Of a stretch of 64,000 nucleotides of DNA, positions 26,693-35,920 are shown piece after piece (within the stretch, counting starts at the first letter, position 1; every line of letters begins with the position of its first letter). Both the position numbers and the translations under genes were made by a program. This DNA comes from Vreelandella nanhaiensis (lineage in GTDB: Bacteria; Pseudomonadota; Gammaproteobacteria; Pseudomonadales; Halomonadaceae): positions 124,143 through 188,142 of the forward strand of contig NZ_RZHF01000025.1 of NCBI RefSeq assembly GCF_003990185.1, read 5' to 3'. The notes below the pieces were generated by a model. That model saw nothing but the letters and a program-made list of their open reading frames with translations, searched no databases and was not told the origin of the DNA.

Positions 26693-27703
26693 ATGTCTTT
26701 ACGGTTATCTTCGCGCATGCTGGTTGGCGTATCAGCACTATTGGCGCTCCCTGCCGCCATGGCTGCCGAACGCGTTCAGGTAGTCACGAGCTTTTCGATT
26801 CTAAGCGATATGGTCGAGAACGTGGGTGGCGAGCATGTGGACGTTACCTCGCTGGTTGGTCCCGACGGCGATTCGCATGTCTACTCCCCCCGCCCCGGTG
26901 ATGCCCGAGCCCTGGCTGAAGCTGACCTGGTGGTATTTAACGGTCTGCTGTTTGAAGGCTGGATGGAGCGGCTGATTGAGTCCAGCGACTACCGCGGCTC
27001 GCTGGTAATCGCCACCGACGGCATCGACAAGATCGACTATCAGCCTCACGCTCACGACCACGAGCATGACCACGGGCATGATCACGAGCATGACCATGGT
27101 GAGTCTGATCCACACGCCTGGCAGGACATGACGCAGGCACGTGTTTACGTGACCAACATTCGCGATGGTTTGATTGCCGCTGACGAAGCCAACGCTGACG
27201 AATACCGGGCCAATGCGGACCGTTACCTCGCCGAGATGGCCGAAACAGATGCCGAGATTCGCGAGCTGATCAGCGAGATTCCTGCGTCTACCAGTGTGAT
27301 TACCGGCCACGACTCCTTTGGCTACTTCTCCAATGCGTACGGCATTCAGTTCCTATCCCCGGCTGGACTTTCAACCGAAGTGGAGCCTAGCGGTGCCAGC
27401 ATGGCCGAACTGGTCGATGTAATTAACGACCAGAACGTTCAAGCGTTATTCCATGAGAACATGACCAACCCGGCGGTTATCCAGCAGCTGTCTGAAGAGA
27501 CAGGCCTGCCCATTGCCGGCACCTTATACGCCGACGCGCTCTCCTCTGAGGGCGAAGCCAGCACCTACCTGGGCATGATGCGTCACAATGCCCGCGTACT
27601 GCACGATTCGCTGGCAGAGCCGGGTCATGATGATCATGCGCCCAGCCATGACCATGACCATGACCATGACCATGACCATGACCATAGTGAGCATACACAC
27701 TAA
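26693..27703 (+). CDS. znuA: Periplasmic zinc-binding protein ZnuA
   Basis: The solute-binding protein of the zinc importer, 336 residues, with a signal peptide ending AAMAA. Conserved metal ligands appear as His in GDSHVYSP, His in DPHAWQD and His in TGHDSFGYF, with an Asp near ADALSSEG. It has two His/Asp-rich stretches: a mid-protein loop near residues 121-140 and a tail of repeated HD pairs at the C-terminus. The loop is known in ZnuA proteins; the second, terminal tail is extra metal-binding capacity. The ATG follows AAAAGGAG, 22 bases after znuB. Confidence 0.93.
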   Translation: MSLRLSSRMLVGVSALLALPAAMAAERVQVVTSFSILSDMVENVGGEHVDVTSLVGPDGDSHVYSPRPGDARALAEADLVVFNGLLFEGWMERLIESSDYRGSLVIATDGIDKIDYQPHAHDHEHDHGHDHEHDHGESDPHAWQDMTQARVYVTNIRDGLIAADEANADEYRANADRYLAEMAETDAEIRELISEIPASTSVITGHDSFGYFSNAYGIQFLSPAGLSTEVEPSGASMAELVDVINDQNVQALFHENMTNPAVIQQLSEETGLPIAGTLYADALSSEGEASTYLGMMRHNARVLHDSLAEPGHDDHAPSHDHDHDHDHDHDHSEHTH

Positions 27704-27790
27704 ACGTACGCTCAAAGCGTCAGGCCGAAATAAAGTAAGTCAGATCTAGAAGAACCAGCTCAGCAGTACCTTCATGGCCACCAGCACCGT

Positions 27791-28666
27791 TCAGGCGCTG
27801 GTGGCTATGCTTAACCACTCTCTAAAGCAGGTCATGGCATGGGTTTCGACCCGCGACTGCAGGTGAGTCAGCCAGTATCCGCCCAAACTCACCGATGCAC
27901 TAAAGGGTTGTACCAGTGCACGGCTGGCCAGTTGGCGTGAGAACATTGACGGGGGTGCCAGCGCGACGCCTGCTCCTTGCTGCGCCGCTTCCATCATGGC
28001 GATAGACGAGTCAAACACAATGCTTTTCGGCACCGAGACATTGCTCGACAGCCCCGCCGCCAGTAACCATTGCGGCCATTCATCGGCGCGGTAAGAACGT
28101 AACCATGTTTCGCCCACCACATCGGCAGGCGCCTTGAGCCGGGTGGCGATTTCAGGCGTACACATCACCGATAGCGAGGCTGGTAGCAACGGCTGTGCTG
28201 CTATTCCGTGCCAAGCACCCGTTCCAAAGCGAATGGCAAAATCGAGCCCCTCGGCCGCCATATCTGTCCGGTTGTTATGCGTAAAAAGACGCAGATCAAT
28301 AAACGGATAGCGTTCCTGAAAATCTGCCAGTCGAGGCAGCAACCAGCCTACGGCGAAGGTTCCCACCGCGCCTACGTTCAACACCTCCCGGTAGTTGCTT
28401 TCGCCTAGCCGATCCAGGGCATGTGTGATCTGGTCGAAGGAATCTTTTAGCACCGGCAGCAGCATTTCCCCTTCGTGGGTAAGCATTAACCCACGGGGCA
28501 GGCGTGTAAAAAGCAATACCCTTAACTGACTTTCCAGCAGTTTGACCTGGTGGCTGACGGCAGCTTGCGTTACACACAGCTCAGCAGCGGCTCGGGTAAA
28601 GCTTAAATGTCGCGCCGATGCCTCAAAGGCCCGCAGGGCTTTTAAAGGCAGGTAGGGATGTACCAT
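27791..28666 (-). CDS. ampR: AmpR, LysR-type regulator of ampC
   Basis: A 291-residue LysR regulator, the exact length of Enterobacter AmpR. The N-terminal helix-turn-helix reads LPLKALRAFEASARHLSFTRAA. AmpR hallmarks follow: the GTFAVGWLLPRL stretch, THNNR, AAEGLDFAIRFG, LRSYRADEWPQWL and VFDSSIAMMEAAQQGAG. AmpR responds to muropeptides, repressing or activating ampC. I start at ATG 28666, preceded by a G run. It is transcribed away from ampC with 136 bases between, the classical arrangement. Confidence 0.9.
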   Translation of the reverse strand: MVHPYLPLKALRAFEASARHLSFTRAAAELCVTQAAVSHQVKLLESQLRVLLFTRLPRGLMLTHEGEMLLPVLKDSFDQITHALDRLGESNYREVLNVGAVGTFAVGWLLPRLADFQERYPFIDLRLFTHNNRTDMAAEGLDFAIRFGTGAWHGIAAQPLLPASLSVMCTPEIATRLKAPADVVGETWLRSYRADEWPQWLLAAGLSSNVSVPKSIVFDSSIAMMEAAQQGAGVALAPPSMFSRQLASRALVQPFSASVSLGGYWLTHLQSRVETHAMTCFREWLSIATSA

Positions 28667-28802
28667 GCAACCCCCCAAATTTTTCTAATAGCTCATGCAA
28701 AATATCGCCGTTTGTCACCTCATACCGTTCGCCGTAATTTAAGCATTCTGCTAGTGGGGCCAGCGCCCAATTCTATTGACCAACAAGTAACGGGGTTTCA
28801 GC

Positions 28803-29975
28803 ATGAGTAGGATGTTAGCAGCAAACATTTGTCTTATCGCGGCAGGTTCTTTGAGCATAAGCACATTCACCTGGGCTGGCGACGCACACGGCAGCGTACA
28901 CATTGAGCCTCTGGTTAACGACACTATAACGGCACTAATGGAAGAGCATCGCATCCCGGGCATGGCCGTTGCCTTGAGTGTTAATGGCCGACAGCATTAC
29001 TTTAATTATGGTATCGCCGATCAGGAGGCAGACGTGCCGGTAACGGCGGATACCCTGTTCGAGCTTGGCTCCGTTAGCAAAGTTTTTACCGCGGCGCTGG
29101 CCGCTTACTTTGATGCCAGCGGTGATCTGTCGTTATCCGACCCCGCCAGCCATTATCTGCCAGCGCTGGAAGAGAGCGCTTTTGATGACATCAGTTTGCT
29201 GGAACTGGGCACTTATACAGCTGGCGGCCTGCCTTTACAGTTTCCGGATAACGTTAAAAACGAAACTGACATGCTCAGCTACTATCGCCAATGGGAACCT
29301 GACTTCCCCCCCGGCAGCCACCGGTTGTATTCCAACCCAAGCATCGGGTTACTCGGCTATCTGACCGCTCAGCGCCTAGGCCAGCCGTTCGAGGCGCTGA
29401 TGAAGAACCATCTGTTCTCTCCTTTGGACCTTGATCACAGCTTCTTTCAGGTACCCCACCAGCAGCAGGCGAATTATGCCTTTGGCTATTCAAAAGAAGA
29501 TGAGCCCATCCGTGTGAACCCAGGCGTGCTGGATGCAGAAGCCTATGGAATGAAGTCAACGGCCGCCGATGTGCTGACCTTTGTCGATGCCCATATGCAC
29601 GGCTCAGCACCGGATGACACGCTGCGTGAGGCGCTGGAGATAACGCGAAGGGGGTATTTCAATATGGGGGGCATGGCTCAGGGCCTGGGCTGGGAGCGTT
29701 ATGCTTACCCGGTATCAATTGAACAGTTACGCGCCGGGAACTCACTTGAGATGGTGCTGGAGGCCAATGCAGCGGAGCGCTTACAGCCGCCGCTACCGGC
29801 AAGCCAGAACATCTGGTTTAACAAGACTGGCTCGACCAACGGATTCGGTGCCTACCTAGCCTTTATCCCCAGCCAGCAATTGGGGATTGTCATGCTGGCA
29901 AACCGGAATTACCCCAACCAGGCGCGTATCGCGGCCGCCCATCATATTCTAACGGTACTGGCAGAAGCGCCTTGA
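28803..29975 (+). CDS. ampC: Class C (AmpC-type) serine beta-lactamase
   Basis: A periplasmic beta-lactamase of 390 residues with a signal peptide ending TFTWA. All class C active-site motifs are present: S90-V-S-K93 (nucleophile and general base), Y176-S-N, and K341-T-G. The flanking residues (FELGSVSK, LYSNPSIGLLG, WFNKTGSTNGFGAY) are typical of AmpC. Divergent ampR shows it is the chromosomal, inducible kind. Halophile AmpC enzymes are known. Expression is expected to follow cell-wall damage through AmpR. A strong terminator follows. Confidence 0.93.
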   Translation: MSRMLAANICLIAAGSLSISTFTWAGDAHGSVHIEPLVNDTITALMEEHRIPGMAVALSVNGRQHYFNYGIADQEADVPVTADTLFELGSVSKVFTAALAAYFDASGDLSLSDPASHYLPALEESAFDDISLLELGTYTAGGLPLQFPDNVKNETDMLSYYRQWEPDFPPGSHRLYSNPSIGLLGYLTAQRLGQPFEALMKNHLFSPLDLDHSFFQVPHQQQANYAFGYSKEDEPIRVNPGVLDAEAYGMKSTAADVLTFVDAHMHGSAPDDTLREALEITRRGYFNMGGMAQGLGWERYAYPVSIEQLRAGNSLEMVLEANAAERLQPPLPASQNIWFNKTGSTNGFGAYLAFIPSQQLGIVMLANRNYPNQARIAAAHHILTVLAEAP

Positions 29976-30005
29976 GTTAAGCCCCAGCGCATTGATGGGC
30001 TTGCC

Positions 30006-30050
30006 ATCAAGGATGGCGATATCAGTTATTTCTGATATCGCCTCCTTGAT
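30006..30050 (+). terminator. Terminator of ampC
   Basis: ATCAAGG-at-GGCGATATCAG pairs with CTGATATCGCC-t-CCTTGAT around a 6-base loop, about 18 paired bases with a small bulge, followed by TATGTTTTT. Confidence 0.85.
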
Positions 30051-30374
30051 TATGTTTTTAAGCGTACGGGGCACACAATACACTCACGCTAGTTAATTTA
30101 TATAGCCATTTAAAAATATATAAACTAATTATAATTTTTGTTGTATTTTGAATATTATATTAACTATTGATATTGATTAAATATCCCAAATAGCTTTATT
30201 TATTATTGGATTAAACTAGCATTTATCGCTATATCTTAATTTACATCATTAACAAGTAAGCCAGCATCAACACTAAAGTAAATTATGATTAACAACAATC
30301 GCCAGCCTAGCATTTTTATTACTCAACTAAATTCACTTTTATGAAATCATCAGGTTGTATCTAGATTATTAGGG
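30051..30374. other. AT-rich stretch upstream of the galactofuranose-type cluster
   Basis: These 324 bases are far more AT-rich than the rest of the window and contain no gene. Such regions often carry silenced promoters at the edge of acquired surface-sugar loci. I see several A/T tracts but no promoter I would mark. Confidence 0.55.
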
Positions 30375-30563
30375 GTGGGTGGGTGTGGCTATATTGGCTC
30401 TCATACTGTTAAACGGCTTCTTGAAGCTGGCCATGAAGTTATTGTCTTAAACAATAATAGCATCAATAAATATTTACAAATATACGGTAAGAAAAAGGAA
30501 AAGGAAGTTTACTTTTCTGCAACGTTATCAGCAGTTAAAAGTAAGTCTTCTTTTATTAATTAA
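30375..30563 (+). pseudogene. Remnant of UDP-glucose 4-epimerase (galE), N-terminal end only
   Basis: The first 28 codons (GGCGYIGSHTVKRLLEAGHEVIVLNN) match the NAD-binding start of GalE, but the usual ATG and first beta strand are missing. Similarity ends abruptly after VLNN, running into an AT-rich, Lys- and Ser-rich tail before a stop. An intact GalE has about 330 residues. It sits directly before a galactofuranose-type cluster, where a GalE would make sense as the source of UDP-galactose. Confidence 0.7.
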
Positions 30564-30574
30564 GGAGATTGGTC

Positions 30575-31762
30575 ATGCGTTGGACAGCCGAACCCTCTGA
30601 CATTGAAAAAGCTCAACCAATCAAAGCTTCATCTAAAAGTACTTCAATAGCTAATAAAGCACCTCATAAAACCGTATTAGTTTGTTTTTCACATTTACGC
30701 TGGCGGTTTGTCTACCAACGACCTCAACATTTAATGTCGCGTTTCGCGACAACTTATCACGTACTGTTTTTTGAAGAAGCGGTATTCACCGATATTGATA
30801 TGCCATGGCTTGAAAAACGCCTTGAAGACAACCTACATGTCCTGGTCCCCCACTTGCCGGAAACCTACCAAGGCGCTATAGCAGTCGACGCCCAGCGTAA
30901 TTTGCTGGATGAGTACTTAGCTGAAATAGCCGCCAGCGATATTATTTCATGGTACTACACCCCCATGAGCCTGCCCTACTCCGACCATTTGCGGCCGCGG
31001 CTAACCGTTTATGACTGCATGGACGAACTTTCCGCATTCCGCGGGGCCCCACCTTCGCTGGTGGAGCAGGAGCGCCGCCTGATTGAACGTGCCGATCTCA
31101 TCTTTACCGGGGGTATCAGCCTGTTCGAGGCCAAGCGCCAACTGCATGACAACGTGCATCCCTTCCCCAGCAGCGTGGATATTGCTCACTTTGGCGCCGC
31201 CCGCAAGCCCCAGCCGGAACCAGAGGATCAAGCATCGCTGCCCCGGCCGCGCCTGGGTTTTTTTGGGGTCATTGATGAGCGTCTGGATATTGCGCTATTA
31301 GAGAAAGCCGCCACTCAGCGGCCTGAATGGCAATTCATCTTGATTGGCCCGGTGGTCAAGATCGACCCCGACACCCTCCCCAAGCTACCCAACATCCACT
31401 ACCTGGGCCCTAAATCCTACGCTGAGCTGCCTCAGTATCTGGCCAGCTGGGACGTGGCGCTTATGCCCTTTGCACTCAACGAAGCGACGCGGTTTATCAG
31501 CCCAACCAAAACACCAGAATACTTGGCGGGCGGGCGGCTGGTCGTTTCGACGCCGATTGCCGATGTGATACGCACCTACGGGGATAGCGGCGTGGTCAAG
31601 ATCGCCAAGACGCCGGAGGAGTTTATCAGGGCCATTGAGGAATCACTTAAGGAACTTCCACACCATGAGCGCGTGTGGCAATTGGCCGATGCGGCACTGA
31701 GCGATATGTCGTGGGATACCACCTGGAAGCTGATGGAGGAGCAAATGCGATGTGCAGTATGA
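30575..31762 (+). CDS. GT-B type glycosyltransferase of a surface-polysaccharide cluster
   Basis: A 395-residue predicted glycosyltransferase. It begins with a disordered, Ser/Lys-rich tail, then VLVCFSHLRWRFVYQRPQHLMSRF, a signature of this group. VYDCMDELSAF in the middle and the donor-domain end FISPTKTPEYLAGGRLVVSTPI follow. It is probably involved in building a galactose- or galactofuranose-containing glycan, judged by glf next door. AAGGAG lies seven bases before the ATG. Its stop overlaps the start region of glf, so they are translated together. Confidence 0.75.
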   Translation: MRWTAEPSDIEKAQPIKASSKSTSIANKAPHKTVLVCFSHLRWRFVYQRPQHLMSRFATTYHVLFFEEAVFTDIDMPWLEKRLEDNLHVLVPHLPETYQGAIAVDAQRNLLDEYLAEIAASDIISWYYTPMSLPYSDHLRPRLTVYDCMDELSAFRGAPPSLVEQERRLIERADLIFTGGISLFEAKRQLHDNVHPFPSSVDIAHFGAARKPQPEPEDQASLPRPRLGFFGVIDERLDIALLEKAATQRPEWQFILIGPVVKIDPDTLPKLPNIHYLGPKSYAELPQYLASWDVALMPFALNEATRFISPTKTPEYLAGGRLVVSTPIADVIRTYGDSGVVKIAKTPEEFIRAIEESLKELPHHERVWQLADAALSDMSWDTTWKLMEEQMRCAV

Positions 31763-32919
31763 AACGTACTCCAAGTGGTTCCTATGACTACTTGATTGTG
31801 GGCGCAGGCTTCGCGGGTAGCGTGCTGGCCGAACGGCTTGCTACTCAGTTGGGCAAGCGCGTGATGGTAATTGACCGGCGCCCGCATATTGCGGGCAATG
31901 CGTTTGATCATTACAACGAGGATGGCGTGTGGGTGCACCGTTATGGCCCGCATATTTTTCATACCAACGCCCAACGCATTGTCGATTATCTCTCCCAGTT
32001 CACCGAATGGCGCCCCTATGAGCACCGCGTGCTGGCTCAGGTAAATGACCAGCAGGTACCCATCCCCATTAACCTGACCACGCTTAACATGCTCTATGAC
32101 CTGGACCTGGATGAGACGCAAGCGGCTGAGTTTCTCACCTCACGCGCCGAGCCGGTTGAGAATATTCGCACCTCTGAAGATGTGGTAGTCAGCCAGGTAG
32201 GCCGCGAGCTTTATGAGATGTTTTTTCGCGGTTATACACGTAAACAATGGGGGCTTGACCCATCTGAGCTGGATAAATCGGTGACGGCTCGCGTACCCAC
32301 CCGTACCAATACCGATGACCGCTATTTCACGGATAGTTTTCAAATAATGCCCAAGGATGGGTACACCGCTCTTTTCGAGAACCTGCTTGCCCACCCTAAT
32401 ATTACACTTCAGTTAGGGGTGGATTTTGAAGCGGTGCGTGACCAGGTCGATTACCACCACTTGATCTATACAGGGCCGATTGATGAGTACTTTGGTTACC
32501 AGCTGGGCAAGCTGCCCTATCGCTGCCTGCGCTTTCAGCATGAAACGCTGAACCAAGAGGTGTTCCAGCCGGTGGGCGTGGTCAACTACCCGTCAGAGGA
32601 CGTGCCCTACACTCGGATCACCGAGTACAAGTACCTGACCGGGCAGCAGCACCCCAAAACCAGCGTGACCTATGAATTCCCCACCGACCAGGGCGACCCT
32701 TACTACCCCATCCCCCGAGCCGAGAACACCGAGCTTTACCGGCGCTACCGTGCGCTGGCCAATGCCACGCCAGGGGTCACCTTTCTGGGCCGCCTGGGCA
32801 GCTACCGCTATTACAATATGGATCAGGTGGTGGGCCAGGCCCTGGCCACCTTCGAGTATCTGGCTGAGGCACATGCCGGTGATTCATTGGCGCCAGTCGA
32901 CGAAACGCGGGTAAGCTAA
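31750..32919 (+). CDS. glf: UDP-galactopyranose mutase
   Basis: This flavoenzyme converts UDP-galactopyranose to UDP-galactofuranose. It has 389 residues with the FAD-binding motif GAGFAGSVLAERL, VIDRRPHIAGNAFD, the HRYGPHIFHTN stretch, the FFRGYTRKQWG loop, and the C-terminal RLGSYRYYNMDQ with catalytic Arg. I chose ATG 31750 because GGAGGAG lies eight bases before it; an internal ATG at 31759 forms an ATGA overlap with the previous stop and is also possible. Its presence implies that the cell makes a galactofuranose-bearing polymer. Confidence 0.93.
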   Translation: MCSMKRTPSGSYDYLIVGAGFAGSVLAERLATQLGKRVMVIDRRPHIAGNAFDHYNEDGVWVHRYGPHIFHTNAQRIVDYLSQFTEWRPYEHRVLAQVNDQQVPIPINLTTLNMLYDLDLDETQAAEFLTSRAEPVENIRTSEDVVVSQVGRELYEMFFRGYTRKQWGLDPSELDKSVTARVPTRTNTDDRYFTDSFQIMPKDGYTALFENLLAHPNITLQLGVDFEAVRDQVDYHHLIYTGPIDEYFGYQLGKLPYRCLRFQHETLNQEVFQPVGVVNYPSEDVPYTRITEYKYLTGQQHPKTSVTYEFPTDQGDPYYPIPRAENTELYRRYRALANATPGVTFLGRLGSYRYYNMDQVVGQALATFEYLAEAHAGDSLAPVDETRVS

Positions 32920-32954
32920 GATGCACCGCTTCACCGACAAGGGCGTAAAACGGC

Positions 32955-34097
32955 ATGCATCAGCCGAGTCTGTTTAAAAGCTTTTTTCTGGGAGGGTTCG
33001 AGTGCTCTACCCATCGCCGCCGGGATGGGCGTCGCCTGGATTTGATCGCCGGAACCCGGCACGATCAGTACGCCAGTAATGACTACGCAGCGCTCGCCCA
33101 TCACGCCATTCACAGCGTACGTGACGGCATGCGCTGGCATCTTATCGAGACCGCCAAAGGCCGTTACGATTGGAGCAGCGTGCTGCCAATGATACGTGCG
33201 GCCAAGGCGCAGCATACCGAGGTCATCTGGGACTTATGTCACTACGGCTGGCCGGATGATATTGATATCTTCAAGGCTGAATTTGTCGAGCGCTTTGCCG
33301 CCTATGCCGCCGCCGCTACGCGGCTTTTACGCGATGAAGGCGTTGAAGCACCGCTTATTACTCCGCTTAATGAAATCTCCTTCTGGGCCTGGGCCGGGGG
33401 GAGCGTGGCCCACTTCAACCCGACCGTGCGCCGCCGGGGCGATGAGCTTAAATGTCAGCTGGTACGCGCCGCCATTGCCGCCATGGAAGCGATTCGGGAA
33501 ATCTCACCCAAGACGCGCTTTATTCAGGTCGACCCCATTATCCACGTGGTATCCCGCTCAACCCGGCGGCGGGATCGCGAGCGCGCCGAGCGGCTCAAAT
33601 TCGAGCAGTACACGGCGTGGGATATGCTGTGTGGCTACCTTCACCCTGAGCTAGGTGGCCAGCCTGCCTACATGGATATTATGGGGGTGAACTATTATCC
33701 GCATAACCAGTGGTACGCCAATCGTCAGGATATTCCCATGGATAGCCCCGATTACCGCCCTTTCCATCAGCTTTTAGCCGATGCTTATCAGCGTTATGGA
33801 AAGCCGCTGCTGATTGCGGAAACAGGCGCTGAATGCGAGCGCCGCGTACCGTGGGTACGTTATGTGTGCGAGCAGGTCGACATAGCCCTGCGCCAGCACA
33901 TTCCTGTTGAGGGCATCTGCCTGTATCCGGTCACTGATTATCCCGGGTGGGAAAATAACCGCCACTGCAGAACGGGCCTACTGGGGTATGCCGACGCTCA
34001 GGGCCAGCGCCCCGTCTTCTCACCGCTGGCAAATGAATTGACGTTCCAGCGGCGGCGCTTTGAAAACCGGCCAATACTTGAGGCGCTCAACGCATAG
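32955..34097 (+). CDS. Glycoside hydrolase-like (beta/alpha)8 protein
   Basis: A 380-residue cytoplasmic protein resembling GH1/clan-A glycosidases. The likely acid/base Glu is in TPLNEISFW and the nucleophile Glu in LLIAETGAE, near the ends of barrel strands 4 and 7. There is no signal peptide, so it is not a secreted degradative enzyme; it may trim or remodel a precursor of the glycan made by its neighbours. An in-frame stop lies directly upstream, so ATG 32955 is the earliest start, although its ribosome-binding site is weak. Confidence 0.68.
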   Translation: MHQPSLFKSFFLGGFECSTHRRRDGRRLDLIAGTRHDQYASNDYAALAHHAIHSVRDGMRWHLIETAKGRYDWSSVLPMIRAAKAQHTEVIWDLCHYGWPDDIDIFKAEFVERFAAYAAAATRLLRDEGVEAPLITPLNEISFWAWAGGSVAHFNPTVRRRGDELKCQLVRAAIAAMEAIREISPKTRFIQVDPIIHVVSRSTRRRDRERAERLKFEQYTAWDMLCGYLHPELGGQPAYMDIMGVNYYPHNQWYANRQDIPMDSPDYRPFHQLLADAYQRYGKPLLIAETGAECERRVPWVRYVCEQVDIALRQHIPVEGICLYPVTDYPGWENNRHCRTGLLGYADAQGQRPVFSPLANELTFQRRRFENRPILEALNA

Positions 34098-34167
34098 CAT
34101 TGCCGGGTTGCAATTACCGGTTTAACTATCGAGACTAGGCGGACTAATACGCCAATGAGCGCACACC

Positions 34168-34833
34168 ATGCACCTGAATGCCGATTTCTCGCAGTTTGCC
34201 TGTATCACGCCCGAGCAGTACCAGTGGGTAGATGCCCCCAGTGCAGGCGTTACGCGCATGATGCTGGACCGAATTGGCGACGAAGTAGCCCGTGCCACGA
34301 GCTTGGTGCGCTATGCCCCCAATAGCCAGTTTAGTGCCCACACTCACGGGGGCGGCGAAGAAATATTGGTACTTGAAGGCGTGTTCGCCGATGAGCATGG
34401 CCGTTACCCGGCGGGCAGCTATTTACGCAACCCCGTGGGTACGCACCATACACCTCAGATTGGCGATGAAGGCGCACTTATTTTCGTCAAGCTCCACCAG
34501 TTTGACTTGACCGATACGCTGCAGCTGGCCGTACCCGCCCATCGGCTGCCCTGGCAGCCCGACCGACGGCCTCACATTGCCTACAAGATGCTGCATACCT
34601 TCAGGCAAGAGCGCGTGAGCCTTGAGCGCTGGGCGGAAGGCACGTCTATTGCTTATCCAACACTTAAAGGCGGTTTGGAATTGTTTGTGCTGGAAGGCAC
34701 GCTAAGCGACGGCGAGCAGAACTACTCGGCGGGTACCTGGTGCCGTTATCCCAGTGGCGCCACGCCTGTATTAACGGCCGGTAGCGATGGGGTCATGATG
34801 TACCTTAAGCGCGGCCATCTGCCCGCCGCCTGA
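34168..34833 (+). CDS. Double-cupin protein (ChrR-like)
   Basis: A 221-residue protein with two cupin modules. The first carries a metal-site pattern (SAHTHGGGEEILVLEG, then GTHHTP). The second repeats the layout but lacks those His residues (LELFVLEG, WCRYPSG). It resembles the C-terminal cupin of the anti-sigma factor ChrR, without the N-terminal sigma-binding domain. A metal-dependent enzymatic or sensing role is possible; no substrate can be given. It ends eight bases before the convergent DUF6164 gene. Confidence 0.72.
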   Translation: MHLNADFSQFACITPEQYQWVDAPSAGVTRMMLDRIGDEVARATSLVRYAPNSQFSAHTHGGGEEILVLEGVFADEHGRYPAGSYLRNPVGTHHTPQIGDEGALIFVKLHQFDLTDTLQLAVPAHRLPWQPDRRPHIAYKMLHTFRQERVSLERWAEGTSIAYPTLKGGLELFVLEGTLSDGEQNYSAGTWCRYPSGATPVLTAGSDGVMMYLKRGHLPAA

Positions 34834-34841
34834 TGCACTAA

Positions 34842-35210
34842 CTAACCACGCATCAGGCCCAGAAAGGGCAACAGCGTGAGTGCGCCGATCAAGCCAACCG
34901 CTACTAGTACCAAAACTACTTGGGCAGGATGTTCAACAAGCCGCTGCCAAAGCGTTGGCAACCTGCCTTGCGCCCGGGCCTCGTGCAACTCGCGCTGGGC
35001 CTGATCAAAACGCGCTGCCTGATAGGTAGCAAGCGCCGTTTCGGCGGCGTCACGCTGGCTTTCATCACGTAGCCAGATGGCATCCACCCCCAAGCGGAAA
35101 AATCCCGCTTGGGTTTCATAGGTATCAAAGCCCTGTTCTGCCAGCAGCGTGCGCACCTCCATGGCTTCTTCATCGGTCACGTAACGCAGCCGAAACAGCA
35201 AATGTGCCAT
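34842..35210 (-). CDS. DUF6164-like small membrane-anchored protein
   Basis: A 122-residue protein. The N-terminal 60 residues (LLFRLRYVTDEEAMEVRTLL ... FFRLGVDAIWLRDE) resemble the DUF6164 group as I recall it, similar to a small ferredoxin-like domain. A charged helix follows, and a single C-terminal membrane segment (VVLVLVAVGLIGALTLLPFL) anchors it. It starts one base before the gloA stop, so the two form an operon. Function unknown. Confidence 0.6.
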   Translation of the reverse strand: MAHLLFRLRYVTDEEAMEVRTLLAEQGFDTYETQAGFFRLGVDAIWLRDESQRDAAETALATYQAARFDQAQRELHEARAQGRLPTLWQRLVEHPAQVVLVLVAVGLIGALTLLPFLGLMRG

Positions 35211-35211
35211 C

Positions 35212-35745
35212 CTAGTTACCCATGGCCGCCATCAGATCCGCCTGAATCACTTCGATCCAGTAGCCGTCCGGGTCTTTGACGAAAATTACATCCTGCATTT
35301 TGCCCTGGTCGGCACGTTTTACAAACGTCACCTCGTGTTCATCAAACCACGCCTGGGCGGCAGCTAAATCCGGCACGCTGAAACAGATATGCCCAAAGCC
35401 CTGAGGCTCGGCATTGCCATCGTGATAGGCAAACTCGTCCTTATCTTCCGTGCCCCAGTTATGGGTCAGTTCAAGCAGCCCCTTCTGGCTGAACGTCCAG
35501 GCGGTGCGGGCCTGAATGTCTTCCGGCACTTGGTCGCCGGCCTCAAGATTGGCCAGAAAATAGAGCGAAAACTGCATCTCTTCGAAATCCAGGCGCCGCA
35601 GTACCTGCATGCCGAATACCTTGGAGTAGAACGCCAGCGAGCGTTCGGGGTCCTTGGCCCGCAGCATTGTGTGATTTAACCGAAACCCTTGGGTCTGTGG
35701 CGCAGAGGGGGCGATACCGGGGTGCTGCTCACCTTGAAAATTCAT
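35212..35745 (-). CDS. gloA: Lactoylglutathione lyase (glyoxalase I)
   Basis: This enzyme converts the methylglyoxal-glutathione adduct to S-lactoylglutathione. It has 177 residues with two VOC modules; metal ligands are in LNHTMLR (His), LELTHNW (Glu), FGHICFSVPD (His) and GYWIEVIQ (Glu). The insertion and length resemble the longer, eukaryote/Pseudomonas-like GloA, often zinc-dependent. I start at ATG 35745 because AAGGA lies seven bases upstream; an ATG six codons earlier has none. Confidence 0.9.
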   Translation of the reverse strand: MNFQGEQHPGIAPSAPQTQGFRLNHTMLRAKDPERSLAFYSKVFGMQVLRRLDFEEMQFSLYFLANLEAGDQVPEDIQARTAWTFSQKGLLELTHNWGTEDKDEFAYHDGNAEPQGFGHICFSVPDLAAAQAWFDEHEVTFVKRADQGKMQDVIFVKDPDGYWIEVIQADLMAAMGN

Positions 35746-35920
35746 CTTAGGATCCTTAGGCATTTTGCTGATAAATGGGTCGATTGAGCGTCTATCTTTG
35801 ACAAAGTTGTAGCAATGTACAAGCCTGTAACTTAATCATGCCGCCCTGCTTGAATAACGCATGGCACTAACCATGTGGGCAGAAAAGCGATTTTTCCAGC
35901 CCCGACGATAGGTAGAAGAC

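Noticed and set aside
27640..27700. GACCAT tandem repeat at the end of znuA
   Set aside because: It encodes the His-Asp metal-binding tail in frame and is explained by protein function, not a CRISPR or a separate repeat element.
27777..27805. 9-bp hairpin across the end of ampR as its terminator
   Set aside because: It overlaps the coding end and has no T run on either strand, so I left it unmarked.
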